Positions 25,301 through 29,028 of a stretch of 29,028 nucleotides of DNA are shown piece after piece. Source of the stretch: a virus; the IMG/VR virus record IMGVR_UViG_3300042519_000226, positions 1-29,028 of that record; one strand, given 5' to 3'. The position numbers and the translations under genes are program-made. Positions within the stretch are counted from its first letter, which is position 1. Each line of letters opens with the position of its first letter. A model generated the notes under the pieces. That model was not told the origin of the DNA and searched no databases. It worked only from the letters and a program-made list of their open reading frames with translations.

Positions 25301-25402
25301 ACTACCAAATTGAATAGAACCACTCCCCTTATGTAAATATAACTCACCATCCGTTATGGATATGTTTGTATCACCTCTTCTTATTTGAAATATAGCTGCC
25401 AT
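22391..25402 (-). CDS. Long tail fibre / appendage protein with 21-residue repeats and Ig-like C-terminus
   Basis: The 1003-residue protein begins with 'FQIRRGDTNISITDGELYLH', an Mtd-like fibre N-terminus with the 'R.G......GEly' pattern. Residues about 345-440 contain a 'NLTVKGTTTQIDSTTLNIGD', 'NIIELNYGG' and 'SGSLLWNSTTDKWIAG' module that recurs in the right-edge fibre gene. Residues about 440-555 are tandem 21-residue units of the type RLDLIETSTGSLNTFTS. Residues about 700-900 are beta-rich with Ig-like pattern. The last 100 or so residues (LRYGASTAESFTAGELENIG, ending 'QAGGAGSSITYTLT') form a separate terminal domain that may be the receptor-binding tip. There is no S74 domain. It is probably a trimeric fibre. 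An ATATTTATA box lies 20 bases before the ATG. Confidence 0.85.
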   Translation of the reverse strand: MAAIFQIRRGDTNISITDGELYLHKGSGSIQFGSGSNNPITLLPLNVPSYGDINLVGNISASGDVRVGGNIYLGNASADNISALGQFNTNLVPNGAIDVGTISAPWRNVYGTSISGAIAATNGVISGSSQIAASLPQGVVSGSSQIIGILGPLNSLTGSYATTGSNNFRGNQIVTGSLNIVDGEFSILTGSGQLTSSLTFTHNITAPNDGNAILELRHNNDLYNDDIAIKLKADFAGAYIDYEEDTVPYPILSVQSFANKNVYIHQDTRLLLSSLRIDENLTVTGSVIGLSGFTGSFSGSLPIQDGRLDNLEITSASVKTSIAELNSYTSSLKTAITASGADITINGNLTVKGTTTQIDSTTLNIGDNIIELNYGGSQTLSGIYTKDATGTLSSGSLLWNSTTDKWIAGVSGSESTILLAGGDSVISSSLQLTDLNVFSQSTNTRLGLLETSTGSLNTFTSSANTRLELLETSTGSLNTFSSSTLGRLDLIETSTGSLNTFTSSANTRLNLIETSTGSLNTFTSSANGRLDLIETSTGSLNTFTSSANGRLLSLETETGSLEGRFTTLAQVTGSIHQFTASLNSYTTSTEVRLDDLEYTASISIGAGLAAEFTKLNQFTASAQISIDNLESFTSSFSESVSASIAGLASASGYINYVTNSIEQLTGIEVADFDSNVAVTFINGTLKFIFGTPAIPTSIATSLSGFLVDRFNNVNDAYIVNGTWSNQGYTLVSASLYEGSTLLTEVGSGTSLSYNATTSGSHTYRLEYTASSPLDGTLYKTSTTATGTISKSNPASPTISPTVTVQLGASSNQIEQGATGSITFTSSSANPSLGWNLVNTTTNVSTPYFVTGSATGSTSISITATANYESPIGDNIPDLTTTSTATTTYTKIRSLRYGASTAESFTAGELENIGAWDTTLGGTIGTIVKGTTTASGQSVTISWTGDKYHYIVFNSSLSNLSNITTSGFGVLGQFSVTTVGQYKVYKINTLQAGGAGSSITYTLT
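23740..24075. repeat. 63-base tandem repeat array in the long fibre gene
   Basis: A conserved core (AAACTTCCAGT on the plus strand) recurs at a spacing of exactly 63 bases near 23783, 23846, 23909, 23972 and 24035, with a degenerate sixth unit on the left. Each unit encodes 21 residues (three heptads) such as RLDLIETSTGSLNTFTS plus a 3-4 residue linker. Confidence 0.9.
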
Positions 25403-25422
25403 TTATTGTTATTTCTGTTTTG

Positions 25423-25431
25423 TATAAATAT
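25423..25431 (-). promoter_or_regulatory. ATATTTATA box upstream of the long fibre gene
   Basis: An exact coding-strand copy, 1 base after the preceding stop and 20 bases before the ATG at 25402. Candidate late promoter core. Confidence 0.5.
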
Positions 25432-25432
25432 C

Positions 25433-26233
25433 TTAAATATTAAAATCTAAATCACCTGATTCTGAAATATATTTTGCCAAGTGCATATAGTTTGCAGTTA
25501 TACTACCTGTTGTTACATTTATAGCAGATGAACTAACTGATAAATGAGTATTTCCGTTTACTAAAACATCAAAAGAACCAGTTCTAGCAATTGCTTGTGT
25601 ATTTCCTGTACTATCCTCTATAAAGTTTACAGTTCCTGCTGCTTCTGGGTCTAAATTAAAATCAAATGTATTTGGGCCAGGCGCTACTCCTACTTCTGTT
25701 CCATTTACTAATAAGGAACCACTTACGGAAACTGAACCTGTAAATGAATGTATATCATCGGATGTATCTCCAAATTTAGTTGAACCACTTTGAAAAATTA
25801 TAGATGATGAAATTACACTAATATTAAATTGTCGTGCATTTACTTCACCTAATACGGTTAAATTGTTTGTTATGGTTTGGGAACCACTTAATATTAAACT
25901 TCCACTTAATAATGCGGAACTACCAGTGATATCACCACTTATGTCGATATCACCTGCTCCTATAATATCATTTGTTACATATAAATCTCTAGTAATATTG
26001 GCATCTTGTGTTACTACTAATTCTCCAAAGGAACCAGTTTTTGTTAGAGTTATTGAACCTGTTGTAGTTGAATTCGTTACTACAATTCCTTCAACAGAAT
26101 CTAAATTTCCCGAACGCTTAATAAACAACTTACCATCGTAAGTATTTATTGCTATTTCACCAACATTTAATGAGCCCGTATCGGGTACTTTTCCAGGTAG
26201 CGATGAACGCTTTAGTATAATACTTTGTGCCAT
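25433..26233 (-). CDS. Short fibre / appendage protein with Mtd-like N-terminus (266 residues)
   Basis: The protein starts 'QSIILKRSSLPGKVPDTGSL' and continues 'NVGEIAINTYDGKLFIKRSG'. This is the fibre N-terminal pattern 'kR......P....L..GEiaiN..DgklyiK' also seen in Mtd and many phage appendage proteins, where it anchors the fibre. The body is beta-rich with repeated GS-rich strands ('GDIDISGDITGSSALLSGSL'), a 'STKFGDTSDDIHSFTGSVSV' segment shared with the larger fibres, and a C-terminal part ending 'KYISESGDLDFNI'. Its N-terminus and 'FDFN' segment are paralogous to the 212-residue protein just upstream, so the two probably arose by duplication. A terminator lies 34 bases before its ATG. 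It could be a fibre connector or a short fibre; the exact place in the particle is unknown. Confidence 0.82.
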   Translation of the reverse strand: MAQSIILKRSSLPGKVPDTGSLNVGEIAINTYDGKLFIKRSGNLDSVEGIVVTNSTTTGSITLTKTGSFGELVVTQDANITRDLYVTNDIIGAGDIDISGDITGSSALLSGSLILSGSQTITNNLTVLGEVNARQFNISVISSSIIFQSGSTKFGDTSDDIHSFTGSVSVSGSLLVNGTEVGVAPGPNTFDFNLDPEAAGTVNFIEDSTGNTQAIARTGSFDVLVNGNTHLSVSSSAINVTTGSITANYMHLAKYISESGDLDFNI

Positions 26234-26243
26234 ATATATGGTC

Positions 26244-26252
26244 TATAAATTT
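26244..26252 (-). promoter_or_regulatory. Variant late box (AAATTTATA) upstream of the 266-residue fibre gene
   Basis: A one-mismatch form of the shared nonamer, located after the intrinsic terminator and 10 bases before the ATG at 26233. It is the only box-like sequence able to drive this gene beyond the terminator. Confidence 0.3.
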
Positions 26253-26266
26253 TTAAGTTGTGTAAC

Positions 26267-26297
26267 AAAAAAAAGGTACTATATGTATAGTACCTTT
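26267..26297 (-). terminator. Intrinsic terminator between the 212- and 266-residue fibre genes
   Basis: The coding strand has a 10-base-pair perfect stem (AAAGGTACTA pairing with TAGTACCTTT, 26288-26297 with 26272-26281) with a 6-base loop, running into a tract of eight T (26267-26274). It ends the transcript of the 212-residue gene. Confidence 0.85.
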
Positions 26298-26305
26298 ATA
26301 AATAT
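26297..26305 (-). promoter_or_regulatory. ATATTTATA box next to a terminator hairpin
   Basis: An exact coding-strand copy, 19 bases after the stop of the 212-residue gene, directly upstream of the hairpin at 26267-26297. A transcript begun here would start with or immediately meet the hairpin, so its role may differ from that of the other nine. Confidence 0.4.
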
Positions 26306-26324
26306 ATAATATTTTTATAATTGT

Positions 26325-26963
26325 TTAAAATTCTCCCGCATCTGAACCAGATTCTAAAGCTGCTAATCTATTAGCTACTGAACCACTAAATGCTAATACA
26401 TCTCCAATTCCGTAAAGTGAACCACTAAACCCATTTGTAGTTGTAAAAGTTCCTCTTACCTGTTCGTTGTATCTGAATTCAACTGCCGATGGAGTAGTTG
26501 CTACTTTGTAAAGAGAACCACTACCTTGTATATATCCGATTGTACCTGCGAATGGTTCTGAATTGAAATCAAAATCATCAGGTCTCATTGATGCGGTGAT
26601 TCCAGTTAATGCACCACCATTACCTATGAATACGGATGCCGATACAATAGATGCAGATACTGCTCCTGCTATATCAATATCACCATTTCCAACGATATCT
26701 CTAGTTACATATAAATCTTGTCCAACATTTGCATCAAATGTGATACTAGCTTCTCCAAATGAACCCGTTCCTGTCAATGTTATTGAACCAGTGGTAATCG
26801 AATTGGTAGTAACTAATGTTTCAATTGATTGTGAAGAACCAGATTTATGTAAATAAACCTTACCATCATATACGTTTATACCTAACTCACCTACTAATAG
26901 AGAGCCAGTATCAGGAACTTTTCCTGATGTCAGCGACCGTTTTTGTAATATTTTTTGAGCCAT
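26325..26963 (-). CDS. Short fibre / appendage protein with Mtd-like N-terminus (212 residues)
   Basis: The protein begins 'QKILQKRSLTSGKVPDTGSL' and 'LVGELGINVYDGKVYLHKSG', closely matching the N-terminus of the 266-residue protein, then 'GSITLTGTGSFGEASITFDA' and 'LYVTRDIVGNGDIDIAGAV', also shared. The C-terminal half ('FDFNSEPFAGTIGYI', 'AVEFRYNEQVRGTFTT', ending 'SVANRLAALESGSDAGEF') is distinct and may carry a different tip or coiled-coil connector. There is no S74 or lectin domain. It is flanked by intrinsic terminators on both sides, so it is likely a one-gene transcription unit. Its leader has no copy of the ATATTTATA box; AAAATTATTAATGG is the only A/T-rich element. Function in the particle is unresolved; paralogy with its neighbour is clear. 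Confidence 0.82.
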   Translation of the reverse strand: MAQKILQKRSLTSGKVPDTGSLLVGELGINVYDGKVYLHKSGSSQSIETLVTTNSITTGSITLTGTGSFGEASITFDANVGQDLYVTRDIVGNGDIDIAGAVSASIVSASVFIGNGGALTGITASMRPDDFDFNSEPFAGTIGYIQGSGSLYKVATTPSAVEFRYNEQVRGTFTTTNGFSGSLYGIGDVLAFSGSVANRLAALESGSDAGEF

Positions 26964-26996
26964 TATATTTGATGTTTTTTGTCCATTAATAATTTT

Positions 26997-27022
26997 AAAA
27001 AACCCCCCTCATTAGGAGGGGG
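26997..27022 (-). terminator. Intrinsic terminator after the right-edge fibre gene
   Basis: The coding strand reads CCCCCTC then a 5-base loop then GAGGGGG (27016-27022 with 27004-27010), followed by a run of six T (26997-27002). The GC-rich stem stands out in AT-rich DNA. It begins 8 bases after the stop of the right-edge gene. Confidence 0.92.
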
Positions 27023-27030
27023 ATTATTAT

Positions 27031-29028
27031 TTAGAATGAACCACCATCAACTACGTTACTCATTACAAAATCAGTACCATCCCATTGTAGTAAATCTCCA
27101 GCTACACTTGCGGTCGGAACTAAATCCAAATTACCATTTGTGTTTCGGAATGCTACTCTTTTAGAACTTCCTGCTGCCGAACCTAAATTAAAGGATGAGG
27201 TAACCGCAGGTGCGATTAATGCTACTGATGAAGTAAATGCGGTTGTTGAATGTTGATATATGAAATTTGCACCTGCTCCTGCTACTTCGAATCCTGAACC
27301 ATCTGCGGTTGCCGATGAAGTTGAACCACTTGCTAATGTTATTAATTTATCTTCAACTATTAATGTTGCGGTATTTAATGTTACGGTGTTACCTTGTACC
27401 ACCAAATCACCACCTACTACTACATCACCAGTCGTTGTTACTTTTGCAAATGTTACGTTATTAGAAGTACCTACGCCTTGTATTGTACCTGCACCTTCTA
27501 ATGTAGTTAATCTACTTGCAGCATTTGATGCTGATAATATTAATGAACCACTAACTACACCAATTTCAGTAAATCTTTGCTCTGCAGATGCAGTAAATGC
27601 GTTTAAAGCATTTGTAGAAGTATTAGAAGAGGTATAACTATTCAATGCATCAATAGATGTTTGTTGTGATGCCGATGAACTATTTAACGCCGTAACAGAA
27701 GTGTTTACACTAGCACTAAATGAGTTTAAGTTTGTTATAGATACACCTTGTGAGTCATTTGTTGTTTTAGCTGCTGATGCAGATAATATCAACGAACCAC
27801 TAACTACACCAATTTCAGTTAACCTCGTATCAACACTTCCAGTATAGTTTCCTAATGTACCATTTTGAGTTAATTGTGAACCACTAAATGAATTTAAATT
27901 TGTGATTGAAACTCCTTGTGAGTCATTTGTAGTTTTAGCAGTTGATGCTGATGCAATTAAACTTCCACTAACTACACCAATTTCAGTTAATCTTGTATCA
28001 ACTGAAGCAGTGTAAGTTGCTAATGTACCATTTTGAGTTAATTGTGAACCACTAAAAGAGTTTAAGTTTGTGATAGAAACTCCTTGCGAGTCATTTGTAG
28101 TTTTAGCTGCTGAAGCAGATAATATTAATGAACCACTTACAACTCCAATTTCAGTAAATCTAGTTTCAGCTGAAGAACTGAATGATTCGATGTTCGATAA
28201 TCTAACTAATGCAGAAGAACTAAAAGAGTTTAAGTTTGTTATTGAAATTCCAGCTCCGCTTCCCACCGATGCACTTAAAGCTGAAATTGAAGATGAAATA
28301 GAACCACTAAAATCACCAAATCCAGTTGTATTGGAAATAGTAATTTGTGCAGATGATGTAACAACATTATCACCTTCTGCTCTTAATAATTTAGATTCAG
28401 CTCCTACTGCTCCTGCTTTCCAGTAATCATTTGTAGAATCCCAAAGTAAAGAACCACTTGCCGTATTAGGTGCAGTTGGGTCTTTAACTAATAAACCACC
28501 ATTTGCTGCTCCAGTACCATTTAATTCGATGATGTTATCACCAATTTGTACGGTTGTAGAATTTACAGTAGTTTGAGTACCAGAAACGGTAAAATTACCG
28601 GCTATTGTTACATTTTGTCCATCAACTGTAATTGCAGACTTTAATGAAGATGAATATGTATTTAATTCTGCAATCGAAGTATTTACACTCGCAGAAGTTG
28701 TATTTAAATTTGTAATACTTACACCTTGTGAATCGTTTGTAGTTTTAGCAGTTGATGCTGATGCAATTAATGAACCACTAACTACGCCGATTTCAGTTAA
28801 TTGAGTTAATACTGAAGAACTAAATGAGTTTATGTTTGTTATTGAAACACCCTGCGAATCGTTTGTAGTTTTTGCTGTCGATGCTGATGCTATTAAACTT
28901 CCACTTACAACTCCAATTTCAGTAAATCTTATATCAGCTGAAGAAGTGTGTGATTCAATATTTGTTAATCTAACTAATGCAGAAGAACTAAATGAGTTTA
29001 AGTTTGTTATCGAAACTCCTTGTGAATC
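27031..29028 (-). CDS. Tail fibre / appendage protein, N-terminus cut by right edge
   Basis: The frame is open from the right edge to a TAA at 27031, giving at least 665 residues. A GTG at 28266 is an internal codon and not the start. Repeats of 'TEIGVVSGSLI.SAS.AKTTNDSQGVSITNLNSFS' type appear at least six times, some as exact 56-residue (168-base) tandem units. Twice the protein carries a fibre module: 'GNFTVSGTQTTVNSTTVQIG' with 'DNIIELNGTG', and 'GDLVVQGNTVTLNTATLIVE' with 'DKLITLASG'. T4-like phages of cyanobacteria and other aquatic bacteria have similar modules in tail fibres. The C-terminus is 'SSFNLGSAAGSSKRVAFRNT' and 'GDLLQWDGTDFVMSNVVDG', without a chaperone domain. It is probably a long trimeric fibre or whisker. 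A strong terminator follows. Confidence 0.85.
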   Translation of the reverse strand, partial: DSQGVSITNLNSFSSSALVRLTNIESHTSSADIRFTEIGVVSGSLIASASTAKTTNDSQGVSITNINSFSSSVLTQLTEIGVVSGSLIASASTAKTTNDSQGVSITNLNTTSASVNTSIAELNTYSSSLKSAITVDGQNVTIAGNFTVSGTQTTVNSTTVQIGDNIIELNGTGAANGGLLVKDPTAPNTASGSLLWDSTNDYWKAGAVGAESKLLRAEGDNVVTSSAQITISNTTGFGDFSGSISSSISALSASVGSGAGISITNLNSFSSSALVRLSNIESFSSSAETRFTEIGVVSGSLILSASAAKTTNDSQGVSITNLNSFSGSQLTQNGTLATYTASVDTRLTEIGVVSGSLIASASTAKTTNDSQGVSITNLNSFSGSQLTQNGTLGNYTGSVDTRLTEIGVVSGSLILSASAAKTTNDSQGVSITNLNSFSASVNTSVTALNSSSASQQTSIDALNSYTSSNTSTNALNAFTASAEQRFTEIGVVSGSLILSASNAASRLTTLEGAGTIQGVGTSNNVTFAKVTTTGDVVVGGDLVVQGNTVTLNTATLIVEDKLITLASGSTSSATADGSGFEVAGAGANFIYQHSTTAFTSSVALIAPAVTSSFNLGSAAGSSKRVAFRNTNGNLDLVPTASVAGDLLQWDGTDFVMSNVVDGGSF
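27730..28155. repeat. 168-base tandem repeat in the right-edge fibre gene
   Basis: Two full units (27988-28155 and 27820-27987) and a partial third (down to about 27730) recur with exact 168-base spacing and encode 56-residue units. Related shortened units (126-base spacing) occur near 28790-28930. Confidence 0.88.

Noticed and set aside
1661-26305. The plus-strand TATAAATA sequences as T4 late promoters
   Set aside because: They match the T4 late core only when read on the plus strand, which has no genes to drive. I kept the coding-strand reading as an unnamed conserved box instead.
25433-26963. Diversity-generating retroelement target, suggested by Mtd-like N-termini
   Set aside because: No reverse transcriptase, template repeat or adenine-biased variable repeat is visible in the window, and the similarity is confined to the anchoring N-terminus.
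27031-28266. A 411-residue fibre gene starting at 28266
   Set aside because: The putative start is an internal GTG. The same frame continues without a stop through matching repeats to the right edge, so the gene is partial at its 5' end.

Overview
The window is part of the late (virion) region of a tailed phage with a contractile tail, that is, a myovirus distantly related to the T4 superfamily. All credible genes lie on the minus strand, so transcription runs from the right edge to the left edge. They are densely packed, the longest gap being 91 bases, and the DNA is AT-rich. None of the start codons I checked has a Shine-Dalgarno sequence; the leaders are A/T-rich instead. That start-site style and the absence of any bacterial housekeeping gene suggest a phage of a Bacteroidota host. 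The host is an inference, not something the sequence states.

In transcription order, the right third (29028 to 18333) is a tail-fibre locus. It holds six consecutive Ser/Thr/Gly/Asn-rich fibre or appendage genes, the first cut by the right edge. Two have Mtd-like N-termini and two end in a peptidase S74-type intramolecular chaperone. They share copied modules, including a 63-base tandem repeat, a 168-base tandem repeat and a 214-base segment common to two genes. A GT-B glycosyltransferase (17331-18329) and a virion protein with a self-cleaving Hint (intein-like) domain plus a LamG-like lectin domain (15592-17319) follow directly.

The middle (15521 to 3826) is a classical contractile-tail module in canonical order: sheath, tail tube, T4 gp26-like chaperone overlapped by a second ORF in another frame, a small protein, tape measure, baseplate/tube-initiator protein, LysM (gp53-like) protein, baseplate hub and a small virion protein. 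The overlapping ORFs sit exactly where other phages encode the frameshifted tail-assembly chaperone, and a run of seven T lies at the junction, so I propose programmed +1 (or -2) recoding.

The left part (3758 to 1) holds a PhyH-type Fe(II)/2-oxoglutarate dioxygenase with an atypical metal-binding triad, a short family A DNA polymerase with altered active-site motifs, and a large unrecognised protein cut by the left edge.

Regulation: a conserved nonamer, ATATTTATA on the coding strand, sits in ten gene junctions, usually next to the upstream stop codon and 18-41 bases before the next start. It is the best candidate for the phage's late promoter core. Three intrinsic terminators on the minus strand divide the block into transcription units. 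I saw no tRNA, CRISPR array, insertion sequence, integrase or attachment site.
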